This document shows positions 34,053 through 43,097 of a stretch of 64,000 nt of DNA, one piece after another. Source of the stretch: Pseudomonas sp. Irchel 3A7 (lineage in GTDB: Bacteria; Pseudomonadota; Gammaproteobacteria; Pseudomonadales; Pseudomonadaceae); the NCBI RefSeq assembly GCF_900187565.1, contig NZ_FYED01000015.1, forward strand, positions 1-64,000, given 5' to 3'. Under the pieces are notes generated by a model that was not told the DNA's origin, made no database searches, and was given only the letters and a program-made list of their open reading frames with translations. Position numbers and translations under genes: made by a program. The first letter of the stretch is position 1, and every line of letters begins with the position of its first letter.

Positions 34053-34665
34053 GATCGCCAGTACTGGCGCGTTCAGCTTTCAGGGCCTGTTCATCGGCAT
34101 AGACCTGTTTGGCCAGGCGCGCATTCTTGAAGCGTCGGCGCAGCCACAGGCCCAGGCCCAGGACCAGCAGGCCGCCGAGCACCCACAACTCGTACTTCTT
34201 GATGCTGCCGAGCATGCCTTCGAGCACCGCACCGAAGTGGTAGGCCGCCGCCGCCAGCGCGGTGGCCCAGATCGCCGCGCCAATGCCGTTGAGCAGCAGA
34301 TAACGACCCGGTGGATAGCCTGACAGGCCGATCGCCACCGGCATTACCGTACGCAGGCCATAGACAAAGCGGAAGCTCAGGACCCAGATGTCCGGGTGCT
34401 TGCGGATATGTTCCAGCGCCCGGTCACCCATCAGTTGCCAGCGGGGTTTGCGCGCCAGCAGCTTGCGCCCGTGCTTGCGTCCCAGGAAGTACCACAGCTG
34501 ATCGCCGGCATAACTGCCGAAGAACGCCACGACCACCACCAGGTTGATGTCCATGTATCCACGGAACGCGAGGAAGCCTGCGAGCACCAGAATGGTTTCG
34601 CCTTCGAAGAACGTGCCGAGAAACAGGGCAAAGTAGCCGAAGTCATGCAGAAATTGTTGGAGCAT
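34033..34665 (-). CDS. DedA family membrane protein
   Basis: A 210-residue inner-membrane protein of the DedA/VTT family. Family marks are the GTFFEGETILVLAGFLAF N-terminus with the acidic E-x-x, AFFGSYAGDQLWYFLGRKHG and FRFVYGLRTVMPVAIGLSGYP, the last with essential Arg residues. DedA proteins include undecaprenyl phosphate and phosphatidylethanolamine flippases and are needed for membrane-potential and antibiotic homeostasis. It is convergent and 20 bases overlapping with the hydroxylase gene. Confidence 0.93.
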   Translation of the reverse strand: MLQQFLHDFGYFALFLGTFFEGETILVLAGFLAFRGYMDINLVVVVAFFGSYAGDQLWYFLGRKHGRKLLARKPRWQLMGDRALEHIRKHPDIWVLSFRFVYGLRTVMPVAIGLSGYPPGRYLLLNGIGAAIWATALAAAAYHFGAVLEGMLGSIKKYELWVLGGLLVLGLGLWLRRRFKNARLAKQVYADEQALKAERASTGDPKTPAE

Positions 34666-34872
34666 TGTCTGGGTGCTGGCGAAATGAACGCGCAGCCTAA
34701 CCCTTCGTACACATTCAGGAAAGTGTCCAAATGTGTCTCGACGTGAACATTTCCTACAAGGACAATGGAATGCGGCTACGTGTCACAGGGTGCGCACAAC
34801 TGTAATGTGTTCGTCATAATGGCCGCTTATAACTGTCACGCTCGCCCGTCTGCGCGGGCTCAGGAGTCTGCC

Positions 34873-35886
34873 GTGAGTTTTACCCCTGCCCACCGTTTGT
34901 TCCCTGCAACCCGTCTGCGTCGCAACCGTCGTGACGATTTCTCGCGTCGACTGGTCCGTGAAAATGTGTTGACTGTCGATGACCTGATCCTGCCGGTGTT
35001 CGTGCTCGACGGTGAAAACCGCCGTGAAGCGGTGGCCTCGATGCCGGGTGTCGAACGCCTGACCATCGATCTGTTGCTGGAAGAAGCGGCCAAGTGGGTC
35101 GAGCTGGGGATTCCGGCGCTGGCGCTGTTCCCGGTGACGCCGCCGGCGCTCAAGTCGCTGGACGCCGCCGAAGCCTGGAACCCCGAGGGTATTGCTCAAC
35201 GCGCCACCCGTGCCCTGCGCGCCCAATTTCCTGAGTTGGGTGTGATCACCGACGTCGCGCTGGACCCGTTCACCACTCACGGACAGGACGGCATTCTCGA
35301 CGAAGAAGGCTATGTGCAGAACGACATCACCGTCGACGCGCTGGTCAAACAAGCCCTGTCCCATGCCGAAGCCGGCGCTCAGGTCGTTGCGCCGTCGGAC
35401 ATGATGGATGGCCGCATCCAGGCGATCCGTGAAGCCCTCGAACTGGCCGGTCACGTCAACGTGCGGATCATGGCTTACTCGGCGAAGTACGCCAGTGCCT
35501 ATTACGGCCCGTTCCGCGATGCGGTGGGTTCGGCACTGAACCTGGGCAAGGCCAACAAGGCCTCCTATCAGATGGACCCGGCCAACAGCAACGAAGCCCT
35601 GCACGAAGTGGCGGCTGACTTGTCAGAAGGTGCGGACATGGTCATGGTCAAGCCAGGCATGCCGTATCTGGACATCCTCTGCCGGGTCAAAGAAGAATTC
35701 AAAGTGCCGACTTTTGTTTATCAAGTCAGCGGCGAATACGCCATGCACATGGCGGCGATCCAGAATGGCTGGTTGAGCGAAGGGGTTATCCTCGAATCCC
35801 TGACCGCTTTTAAACGTGCAGGCGCTGATGGCATCCTGACCTACTTTGCCGTTCGTGCAGCTCAATTGTTACGAGAGCAGAAATAG
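34873..35886 (+). CDS. hemB: Delta-aminolevulinic acid dehydratase HemB (magnesium type)
   Basis: A 337-residue enzyme that condenses two 5-aminolevulinates into porphobilinogen. The active lysines are Lys205 (AYSAKYASAYYG) and Lys260 (MVMVKPGMPYLD). The metal segment reads DVALDPFTTHGQDGIL with Asp131 and Asp139 where zinc-type enzymes have cysteines, so it is the magnesium-dependent type known from P. aeruginosa. The start is GTG 34873 after CAGGAG; 36 upstream in-frame codons are not family sequence. ppk follows after 18 bases. Confidence 0.96.
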   Translation: MSFTPAHRLFPATRLRRNRRDDFSRRLVRENVLTVDDLILPVFVLDGENRREAVASMPGVERLTIDLLLEEAAKWVELGIPALALFPVTPPALKSLDAAEAWNPEGIAQRATRALRAQFPELGVITDVALDPFTTHGQDGILDEEGYVQNDITVDALVKQALSHAEAGAQVVAPSDMMDGRIQAIREALELAGHVNVRIMAYSAKYASAYYGPFRDAVGSALNLGKANKASYQMDPANSNEALHEVAADLSEGADMVMVKPGMPYLDILCRVKEEFKVPTFVYQVSGEYAMHMAAIQNGWLSEGVILESLTAFKRAGADGILTYFAVRAAQLLREQK

Positions 35887-35904
35887 CCCTCCCAGGAACA
35901 TTCG

Positions 35905-38127
35905 ATGAATACCGAAGGACTCACTGAAGTTGCCGTACAAGACGCTCAACCCGTGGTCGAGCAAATCGCCGAAACCCCGCCGGAGCTGGAGCCTGCTCCA
36001 CCCGTGGTGGTGACCGAGCCCGCGCTGGCGGCGCCGGCGATTGCCATTCCCGGCCTGGATGACAGCAGCCTGTACATCCATCGCGAGCTCTCGCAACTGC
36101 AGTTCAATATCCGCGTGCTGGAACAGGCGCTGGACGAGTCCTACCCGTTGCTGGAGCGCCTGAAGTTCCTGCTGATTTTCTCCAGCAACCTGGACGAGTT
36201 CTTCGAGATTCGTGTCGCCGGCCTCAAGAAGCAGATCACCTTCGCCCGTGAACAGGCCGGCGCCGATGGCCTGCAACCGCACCAGGCGCTGGCCCGCATC
36301 AGTGAACTGGTGCACGGTCACGTTGACCGTCAGTACGCGATCCTCAACGATATTCTGTTGCCGGAGCTGGAAAAACATCAGGTCCGCTTCATCCGTCGCC
36401 GCCATTGGACGACCAAGCTCAAAACCTGGGTCCGCCGGTATTTCCGCGATGAAATCGCCCCGATCATCACCCCGATCGGCCTCGACCCGACGCACCCGTT
36501 CCCGCTGCTGGTGAACAAGAGCCTGAACTTCATCGTCGAACTCGAGGGCATCGACGCCTTCGGTCGCGATTCCGGTCTGGCGATTATACCGGCGCCGCGC
36601 TTGCTGCCGCGGGTCATCAAGGTCCCGGAAGAGGTCGGCGGTCCTGGCGACAACTACGTGTTCCTGTCGTCGATGATCCACGCTCACGCCGACGACCTGT
36701 TCCAGGGCATGAAGGTAAAAGGCTGCTACCAATTCCGCCTGACCCGAAACGCCGACCTGGCGCTGGACTCCGAGGACGTCGAAGACCTGGCCCGCGCCCT
36801 GCGCGGCGAGTTGTTCTCCCGTCGCTACGGTGACGCGGTGCGTCTGGAGGTGGCCGATACGTGCCCGAAGCATTTGTCCGATTACCTGCTCAAGCAATTC
36901 AACCTGAGCGAGACCGAGCTGTATCAGGTCAACGGCCCGGTGAACCTGACGCGGCTGTTCAGCATCACCGGTCTCGACAGCCAGCGCGAGCTGCAATACA
37001 CGCCGTTTACCCCGCAGATCCCGAAACTGCTGCAGAACAGCGAAAACATTTTCAGCGTGATCAGCAAGCAGGACATTCTGTTGCTGCACCCGTTCGAGTC
37101 GTTCACCCCGGTGGTCGACCTGCTGCGCCAGGCCGCCAAGGACCCGCACGTTCTGGCGGTGCGCCAAACTTTGTACCGCTCCGGCGCCAACTCGGAAATC
37201 GTCGATGCGCTGGTGGATGCGGCGCGAAACGGCAAGGAAGTCACCGCGGTGATCGAATTGCGCGCGCGGTTCGATGAGGAGTCCAACCTGCAACTGGCCA
37301 GCCGTCTGCAAGCGGCCGGTGCAGTGGTGATCTACGGCGTGGTCGGCTTCAAGACCCACGCCAAGATGATGCTGATCCTGCGTCGCGAGGCCGGTGAGAT
37401 TGTGCGTTACGCGCACTTGGGTACGGGCAACTACCACGCCGGCAACGCCCGCCTGTACACCGACTACAGCCTGCTGACTTCCGACGACGCCTTGTGCGAA
37501 GACGTCGGAAAGCTCTTCAGCCAGTTGATCGGCATGGGCAAGACGCTGCGCATGAAGAAGCTGCTGCATGCGCCGTTTACCCTGAAGAAGGGCATGCTCG
37601 ACATGATTGCCCGCGAGACCCAGTTCGCCCTCGACGGCAAACCGGCGCACATCATTGCCAAGTTCAACTCGCTGACCGATCCGAAGATCATTCGTGCGCT
37701 GTACAAGGCCAGTCAGTCAGGCGTGCGCATCGACCTCGTGGTGCGTGGCATGTGCTGCCTGCGACCGGGCATTGCCGGGGTTTCCCACAACATCCACGTG
37801 CGTTCGATCATCGGTCGCTTCCTGGAACACACCCGGGTCTTCTACTTCCTCAATGGCGGCGAAGAGCAGATGTTCCTTTCCAGCGCCGACTGGATGGAGC
37901 GCAACCTCGACAAGCGTGTCGAGACTTGCTTCCCGGTGGAAGGCAAGAAGCTGATCATGCGGGTCAAGAAGGAGCTGGAGCTGTATCTCACCGATAACAC
38001 CCACAGCTGGAGCCTGCAGTCGGACGGTCGGTACATCCGCAACACGCCGACCGGCAACCAGAACCCGCGCAGTGCCCAGGCTACTTTGCTGGAACGGTTG
38101 GGTAGCCCGATCCTTACCGTTCGCTAA
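35905..38127 (+). CDS. ppk: Polyphosphate kinase Ppk1
   Basis: A 740-residue enzyme that makes inorganic polyphosphate from ATP. After a Pro/Glu-rich N-terminal extension of about 45 residues come the N domain (SSLYIHRELSQLQFN), H domain, and the two C domains. The catalytic histidines are His485 (FKTHAKMML) and His504 (RYAHLGTGNYH). The extension is longer than in E. coli. It lies 18 bases after hemB and converges with ppx, the degrading enzyme. Confidence 0.96.
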   Translation: MNTEGLTEVAVQDAQPVVEQIAETPPELEPAPPVVVTEPALAAPAIAIPGLDDSSLYIHRELSQLQFNIRVLEQALDESYPLLERLKFLLIFSSNLDEFFEIRVAGLKKQITFAREQAGADGLQPHQALARISELVHGHVDRQYAILNDILLPELEKHQVRFIRRRHWTTKLKTWVRRYFRDEIAPIITPIGLDPTHPFPLLVNKSLNFIVELEGIDAFGRDSGLAIIPAPRLLPRVIKVPEEVGGPGDNYVFLSSMIHAHADDLFQGMKVKGCYQFRLTRNADLALDSEDVEDLARALRGELFSRRYGDAVRLEVADTCPKHLSDYLLKQFNLSETELYQVNGPVNLTRLFSITGLDSQRELQYTPFTPQIPKLLQNSENIFSVISKQDILLLHPFESFTPVVDLLRQAAKDPHVLAVRQTLYRSGANSEIVDALVDAARNGKEVTAVIELRARFDEESNLQLASRLQAAGAVVIYGVVGFKTHAKMMLILRREAGEIVRYAHLGTGNYHAGNARLYTDYSLLTSDDALCEDVGKLFSQLIGMGKTLRMKKLLHAPFTLKKGMLDMIARETQFALDGKPAHIIAKFNSLTDPKIIRALYKASQSGVRIDLVVRGMCCLRPGIAGVSHNIHVRSIIGRFLEHTRVFYFLNGGEEQMFLSSADWMERNLDKRVETCFPVEGKKLIMRVKKELELYLTDNTHSWSLQSDGRYIRNTPTGNQNPRSAQATLLERLGSPILTVR

Positions 38128-38139
38128 CGCCAGGAACCT

Positions 38140-38227
38140 GTGGGAGCGAGCCTGCTCGCGAAGGGGGCGGCACATTCAAAATGGATGTTGACTGACAGAC
38201 CGCCTGCGCGAGCAGGCTCGCTCCCAC
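38140..38227. repeat. REPIN, 88 bases, GTGGGAG-first type
   Basis: The common REP at the left and its reverse complement (CGCGAGCAGGCTCGCTCCCA, one base altered to CTGCGC) at the right, between the ends of ppk and ppx. Confidence 0.9.
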
Positions 38228-38241
38228 ATGAATTGCACGCA

Positions 38242-38272
38242 CAAAAAAGGCCTTCCGCAGAAGGCCTTTTTC
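38242..38272. terminator. Bidirectional terminator between ppk and ppx
   Basis: AAAAAAGGCCTT-CCGCAG-AAGGCCTTTTT lies next to the ppx stop codon, 115 bases after ppk. Flanking A- and T-runs allow use on both strands. Confidence 0.9.
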
Positions 38273-38276
38273 AGTT

Positions 38277-39785
38277 TCAGCGCACGTTCAGCACGATATC
38301 GACGCGGGTCAGCCATTCCGCTTCATTGGCGAAGTCGGCCTGGGTCAGTTGGTTCTCGTCCAGCCAGTTTTCCGGGAACACCACTTCCAGGCTGTTGCCA
38401 TGGGCATTCAGTTCCACCTGAGGCATTTGCTGGGTGCCGCGGATGTGGTGGAACAGGATCGCGAAGCGCAGCAACACGCACAGGCGAATCAGCTTGATGC
38501 CGTCTTCGTCGAATTCGGCGAACTTGTCCTTGGGAATGTTGCGGCGGTGGCCGCGCACCAGTAGCGCGAGCATCAGTTGGTCTTCACGGGAGAAACCGGC
38601 GAGGTCCGAGTGCTCGATCAGGTAGGCACCGTGCTTGTGGTACTGATAGTGAGCGATGTCCAGGCCCACTTCATGGACCTTGGCCGCCCAGCCCAGCCGT
38701 TCGCGCCAGACGCCGTCTTCATCTTCCAGATCCCAATCGCTGGCCACCTGATCGAAGGCATGCAGGGCTTTGCGTTCCACGCGGGCGGCTTGTTCCAGGT
38801 CGACGTGGTAACGCTCCATCAGCGAGCTGAGGGTGCGTTCGCGCACGTCTTCATGGTGATGGCGGCCCAGCAGGTCGTAGAGCACGCCTTCGCGCAATGC
38901 ACCTTCGCAGTGGTCCATGCGCTGCAGTTCGAGGGAGTCGAAGATGGCTTCGAGAATCGCCAGGCCCGCCGGGAAAATCGCCCGGCGGTCAGGCTTGATG
39001 CCTTCGAAGTCGATTTTTTCGACATCGCCAAGTTTGATCAGCTTGCGCTTGAGCCAGGCCAGCCCTTCGGCATTCACTTCGCCGGCACCATGACCGCCGG
39101 CCTTCAGCGCCAGGCCGATGGCGCGAATGGTGCCCGAGGAGCCAATGGCTTCATCCCAGGTCAGGCGGTGCAGGGCGTGCTCGATGCTCATGATCTCCAG
39201 GCGGGCCGCCGTGTATGCCTGGGCATAGCGGGCCGGGGTGATCTTGCCGTCCTTGAAATAACGTTGGGTGAAGCTCACGCAGCCCATTTGCAGGCTTTCG
39301 CGCAGCAGGGGTTCAAAGCGCTGGCCGATGATGAACTCGGTACTGCCGCCGCCAATGTCTGCCACCAGGCGCTTGCCCGGGGTGTCGGCGAGGGTGTGGG
39401 ACACACCGAGGTAGATCAGGCGCGCTTCTTCACGGCCGGAGATGACTTCCACCGGGTGCCCGAGGATTTCTTCGGCGCGGCGGATGAATTCGGCGCGGTT
39501 GCGGGCTTCACGCAGGGCGTTGGTGCCGACGATCCGCACGGCGCCCAGGGGCATACCGTTGATCAGTTGGGCGAAGCGCTTCAGGCAATCAAGCCCGCGC
39601 TGCATGGATTCTTCGCTGAGCTGACGCTCTTCGTTGATGCCGGCGGCCAGCTGAACCTTTTCCCCGAGACGCTCGAGAATACGGATTTCGCCGTTCTGGG
39701 CCTTGGCCACGACCATGTGAAAGCTGTTGGAGCCCAGGTCGATTGCGGCGATCAGGGACAGATTCTTGGCTTGGGATTGCGGCAT
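38277..39785 (-). CDS. ppx: Exopolyphosphatase Ppx
   Basis: A 502-residue enzyme of the Ppx/GppA family that releases phosphate from polyphosphate ends. The actin-like N-terminal halves have IAAIDLGSNSFHMVVAKAQ (near 11) and VADIGGGSTEFIIG (near 145), and the C-terminal HD-like domain begins near residue 315 (VHEVGLDIAHYQYHKHGAYLIEHS). It is convergent with ppk, the usual pseudomonad arrangement. Confidence 0.95.
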   Translation of the reverse strand: MPQSQAKNLSLIAAIDLGSNSFHMVVAKAQNGEIRILERLGEKVQLAAGINEERQLSEESMQRGLDCLKRFAQLINGMPLGAVRIVGTNALREARNRAEFIRRAEEILGHPVEVISGREEARLIYLGVSHTLADTPGKRLVADIGGGSTEFIIGQRFEPLLRESLQMGCVSFTQRYFKDGKITPARYAQAYTAARLEIMSIEHALHRLTWDEAIGSSGTIRAIGLALKAGGHGAGEVNAEGLAWLKRKLIKLGDVEKIDFEGIKPDRRAIFPAGLAILEAIFDSLELQRMDHCEGALREGVLYDLLGRHHHEDVRERTLSSLMERYHVDLEQAARVERKALHAFDQVASDWDLEDEDGVWRERLGWAAKVHEVGLDIAHYQYHKHGAYLIEHSDLAGFSREDQLMLALLVRGHRRNIPKDKFAEFDEDGIKLIRLCVLLRFAILFHHIRGTQQMPQVELNAHGNSLEVVFPENWLDENQLTQADFANEAEWLTRVDIVLNVR

Positions 39786-39902
39786 GGTCAGGGGGTCTCG
39801 GTCGTTAACCTCGACATCGTGCCACGATCAAAGGCTGGCGCCAACGCGTTCGGTTCAAAGCCTTGATCCTGAGCAGAAAAGAGGGTGACCGCTGCGCGGT
39901 CA

Positions 39903-39966
39903 TTCGCGAGCAGGCTCGCTCCCACAAGGACCTCATCAATCCTGTGGGAGCGAGCCTGCTCGCGAA
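39903..39966. repeat. REP pair, 64 bases, compact type
   Basis: TTCGCGAGCAGGCTCGCTCC and GTGGGAGCGAGCCTGCTCGC separated by 18 bases, between the ppx start and the end of the ABC transporter operon. Confidence 0.92.
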
Positions 39967-39993
39967 GGGGATATCACAGACACTTGAATTCTT

Positions 39994-40731
39994 TCAGGTT
40001 GTCGCCTCAACCGTTCCAATGAAGTTCGCCAGCTCCGCCGTCTGCGGGTTGGCAAACAACACTTTCGGATCCCCGACCTCATGCACCAGCCCTTGATGCA
40101 TGAACACCAACTTATCCCCAACCTCCCGGGCAAAGCGCATTTCGTGGGTGACCATGATCAATGTCATGCCTTCCTTGGCCAGTTGCCGAACCACGCTTAG
40201 CACTTCGTTGACCAGTTCCGGGTCCAGGGCCGAGGTGATTTCATCGCACAGCAACACCTTCGGCGACATTGCCAGGGCCCGGGCAATCGCCACGCGCTGT
40301 TGCTGTCCACCGGACAGTCGGTCGGGGAAGGCATCGAACTTCTCACCCAGGCCAACCCGCTCCAGCATCTGCCGTGCCCGTTCGGCGGCCTGGGCTTTCG
40401 GGACTTTCTGCACCACTTGTGGCGCGAGCATCACGTTCTCGCCCACTGTCAGGTGCGGGAACAGATTGAACTGCTGGAACACCATCCCGACTTTCTGTCG
40501 CAGGCTGCGCAGGTCGGCGCGGGCAGCGTCGAGGTACTCGCCGTCGACCTCGATGACGCCGTCGTTGATCGATTCCAGGCCGTTGAGCGTGCGCAGCAAG
40601 GTCGACTTGCCCGAGCCGCTGCGTCCGATGATCGCTACCACCTGGCCTTCCTCGACGCTCAGGTCGATGCCTTTGAGCACATGGTGATCGCCGTAGTATT
40701 TATGCAGGGCGGAAATTCTAAGCAGAGGCAT
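39994..40731 (-). CDS. Polar amino-acid ABC transporter, ATP-binding protein
   Basis: A 245-residue ATPase of the GlnQ/HisP group. Walker A is GRSGSGKSTLL (about 34-44), the Q-loop FQQFNLFPHLTV, signature LSGGQQQRVAIARAL, Walker B VLLCDEITSALD and the switch His in VTHEMRFA. The start MPLLRISALHKYYGDHHVLKG is chosen; its ATG is inside the end of the upstream permease gene, so the two overlap by about 14 bases. It is the last gene of a four-gene importer operon. Confidence 0.93.
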   Translation of the reverse strand: MPLLRISALHKYYGDHHVLKGIDLSVEEGQVVAIIGRSGSGKSTLLRTLNGLESINDGVIEVDGEYLDAARADLRSLRQKVGMVFQQFNLFPHLTVGENVMLAPQVVQKVPKAQAAERARQMLERVGLGEKFDAFPDRLSGGQQQRVAIARALAMSPKVLLCDEITSALDPELVNEVLSVVRQLAKEGMTLIMVTHEMRFAREVGDKLVFMHQGLVHEVGDPKVLFANPQTAELANFIGTVEATT

Positions 40732-41368
40732 GCAGTCTCCTTTCCAGGTAGCGCGCACTGAGGGATAGGGGATAACAGAGCAGGAAGTAACCGAGGGCCA
40801 CGAGGCCGTAGACCATGAAGGGTTCGAACGTCGCGTTGGCGAGCATCCCGCCGGTCTTGGTCAATTCGGTGAAGCCGATGATCGAGGTCACGGCGGTGCC
40901 TTTGACCACTTGCACCGAGAATCCTACGGTCGGCGCCACCGCGATACGCAAGGCCTGCGGCAGGATCACGTAGCGCAGTTGTTCCAACGGGTTCAGCGCC
41001 AGGCTCGACGAGGCTTCCCACTGGCCGTTAGGGATCGACTCGACGCAACCGCGCCAGATCTCCGCCAGATAAGCGCTGGTGAACAGCGTCAACGCGATCG
41101 CCGCCGCCATCCACGGCGAAATTTCCAACCCGGCCAGCGCCACGCCAAAGAACACCAGGAACAGCTGCATCAACAACGGCGTGCCCTGGAACAGTTCGAT
41201 GTAAGTGCGCGCGAAGCTGCGTGGCAGGGATTTTTTCGAGATGCGCATGACCATGATCAGCAAACCGATCAGCCCGCCGCCAATGAATGCCACCAACGAC
41301 AGCGCCAGCGTCCACTGCAAGCCCGTGAGCAAATTGCGCACGATGTCCCAGAAAGTGAAATCGCTCAT
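40718..41368 (-). CDS. Polar amino-acid ABC transporter, permease 2
   Basis: A 216-residue inner-membrane permease of the HisMQ group with about five membrane segments. Family marks are RTYIELFQGTPLLMQLFLVFFG near residue 60 and the EAA loop GQWEASSSLALNPLEQLRYVILPQALR. The start MSDFTFWDIVRNLLTGLQWTL follows a GAGGAGC site. It overlaps the first permease by four bases and the ATPase at its 3' end. Confidence 0.93.
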   Translation of the reverse strand: MSDFTFWDIVRNLLTGLQWTLALSLVAFIGGGLIGLLIMVMRISKKSLPRSFARTYIELFQGTPLLMQLFLVFFGVALAGLEISPWMAAAIALTLFTSAYLAEIWRGCVESIPNGQWEASSSLALNPLEQLRYVILPQALRIAVAPTVGFSVQVVKGTAVTSIIGFTELTKTGGMLANATFEPFMVYGLVALGYFLLCYPLSLSARYLERRLHASA

Positions 41369-42033
41369 CGGCTGCTCCTCGCTATGAAGCGCTGGCCGAT
41401 CCAGTTCAGCAATTGACGGATAAGCAGCGCCATGCACAGGTAGAGCAGCGTGGTCAGGGCGTAGGTTTCAAAGGCGCGGAAGTTGCGCGATTGAATGAAG
41501 TTGGCGGCGAAGCTCAGCTCTTCGGTGGCGATCTGCGAACACACCGCCGAGCCGAGCATGACGATGATGATCTGGCTGCTCAGGGCCGGCCAGACCTTGC
41601 TCAGCGCGGGCAGCAGCACCACATGGCGGAAGGCTTCGAAGCGCGTCATCGCCAAGGCCGCGGCGGCTTCCAGTTGGCCTCGGGGGATCGCCTGAATGCC
41701 GGCGCGGATGATTTCTGTGGAATAAGCCCCCAGGTTGATCACCATTGCCAGCACCGCTGCCTGCCATTCGGAGATCTGCACGCCCAGGGAAGGCAGGCCG
41801 AAGAAGATGAAAAACAACTGCACCAGAAACGGTGTGTTGCGGATCAATTCCACGTACACCGCGAAAACTCCGGCGAACGGGCGAATGTTCCACGCCCGCA
41901 CCAGCGCCCCGACGATGCCCAGGCCCACCCCCAGCACTGCGCCGATGGCCGTCAGCTCAAGGGTGAACAGCGCTCCGCGCAACAGCAGGTCGGTGTTGTG
42001 CACCACGGGCAAGAAATCGAACTGATAAGCCAT
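41365..42033 (-). CDS. Polar amino-acid ABC transporter, permease 1
   Basis: A 222-residue permease of the same group. Marks are YVELIRNTPFLVQLFFIFFGLPSLG and the EAA loop GQLEAAAALAMTRFEAFRHVVLLPAL. N-terminal YQFDFLPVVHNTDLLLRGALFTLELTAIGAVLG precedes the first membrane helix. Together with permease 2 it forms the membrane pore of the importer. Confidence 0.93.
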   Translation of the reverse strand: MAYQFDFLPVVHNTDLLLRGALFTLELTAIGAVLGVGLGIVGALVRAWNIRPFAGVFAVYVELIRNTPFLVQLFFIFFGLPSLGVQISEWQAAVLAMVINLGAYSTEIIRAGIQAIPRGQLEAAAALAMTRFEAFRHVVLLPALSKVWPALSSQIIIVMLGSAVCSQIATEELSFAANFIQSRNFRAFETYALTTLLYLCMALLIRQLLNWIGQRFIARSSR

Positions 42034-42055
42034 AGCGTGTCTCCTGCGCGCCGAA

Positions 42056-42841
42056 TCAAAGGTCGGCCGGCAGCGGTTCTTTCAACCAGGTCAGGGCATT
42101 TTTCTCCAGCGCGCCATCGCTTTTGGCGCTGACGAGGATCTGGTTGACCTTGTCCAGCAACGCCGGCTCGTTCTTGTTCACGCCCACGTAGACCGGCGAA
42201 TCCTTGAGCTTCACTTTCAGCGCCGGCACGCGTTTGGGGCTCTTTTCGCTGATCGCGACCATCACCACGTTGCCGCTGGCGATCAGATCAACCTGGCCGG
42301 CCAGGTAGGCGGCGATGGTCGAGTTGTTGTCTTCGAAGCGCTTGATGGTCACGCCTTCGGGCGCGACCTTGGTCAGCTCGATGTCTTCGATGGCGCCGCG
42401 AGTGACGCTGATGGTTTTGCCCTTGAGGTCGTCCAGGCTTTTTACGTTGGCGTCTGGTGGGCCGAACACGGCGAGGTAGAACGGTGCGTAGGCCCGGGAG
42501 AAATCGATGACTTTTTCCCGCTCGGGGTTCTTGCCCAGGCTGGAAATCACCAGGTCGACCTTACCGGTGGTGAGGAACGGGATGCGGTTGGTGCTGTTGA
42601 CCGGGGTCAGTTCGAGTTTGACCTTGAGCTGGTCGGCCAGCAGTTTCGCGGTGTCGATGTCCAGGCCACGGGGCTTCATGTCCGGACCGACCGAGCCGAA
42701 GGGCGGGAAGTCCTGAGGCACGGCGACCTTGAGGACGCCGCGTTTGACCACATCCTCCAGGCCGTCGGCGTGGGCGGGTGCCTGGATCAGCATCAGGCTG
42801 GCAAACAGGGCAGCGAGGAGGGCGCTGTAACGCTGGGTCAT
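42056..42841 (-). CDS. Polar amino-acid ABC transporter, substrate-binding protein
   Basis: A 261-residue periplasmic binding protein (SBP family 3). Residues 1-26 (MTQRYSALLAALFASLMLIQAPAHA) are a signal peptide. The two lobes carry GVLKVAVPQDFPPFGSVGPDMKPRGLDIDTAKLLADQLKV and IDFSRAYAPFYLAVFGP, with GKTISVTRGAIEDIEL in lobe 2. The charged pattern suggests an amino acid ligand, but which one is not visible. It is first in the operon, divergent from a FadR-type regulator. Confidence 0.93.
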   Translation of the reverse strand: MTQRYSALLAALFASLMLIQAPAHADGLEDVVKRGVLKVAVPQDFPPFGSVGPDMKPRGLDIDTAKLLADQLKVKLELTPVNSTNRIPFLTTGKVDLVISSLGKNPEREKVIDFSRAYAPFYLAVFGPPDANVKSLDDLKGKTISVTRGAIEDIELTKVAPEGVTIKRFEDNNSTIAAYLAGQVDLIASGNVVMVAISEKSPKRVPALKVKLKDSPVYVGVNKNEPALLDKVNQILVSAKSDGALEKNALTWLKEPLPADL

Positions 42842-42955
42842 GGCAAATCTCCGAATCGGCGAGGAGTGATTTCTGCGATTCGACAGAGCACGGGCCATGC
42901 CAATCTGTGGGAAAGAGCTCGGCAGGCCCCGGTTTCAAAGGGTTTGTTCGGTCTT

Positions 42956-42970
42956 ACTGGTCTGAACAGT
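42956..42970. promoter_or_regulatory. Possible operator between the ABC operon and its regulator
   Basis: ACTG-GTCTGAA-CAGT is a small palindrome in the 256-base divergent region, within a wider TTACTG...CAGTCAA. FCD-type GntR regulators often bind such palindromes. The assignment is weak. Confidence 0.25.
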
Positions 42971-43097
42971 CAAGTAGGATTTCGCACTTCGATAGCGCAT
43001 CGGCAGCAAGGGCCGAACCCCCATGGGGCACGACTTGCCGGACGCCGCGAATAGCTTTACAACTGACCGCACATTGGCCTGGCTCGTCTGGAAAACC

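Noticed and set aside
35869..37650. A 593-residue open frame opposite ppk
   Set aside because: Shadow frame caused by codon bias; ppk motifs are on the plus strand.
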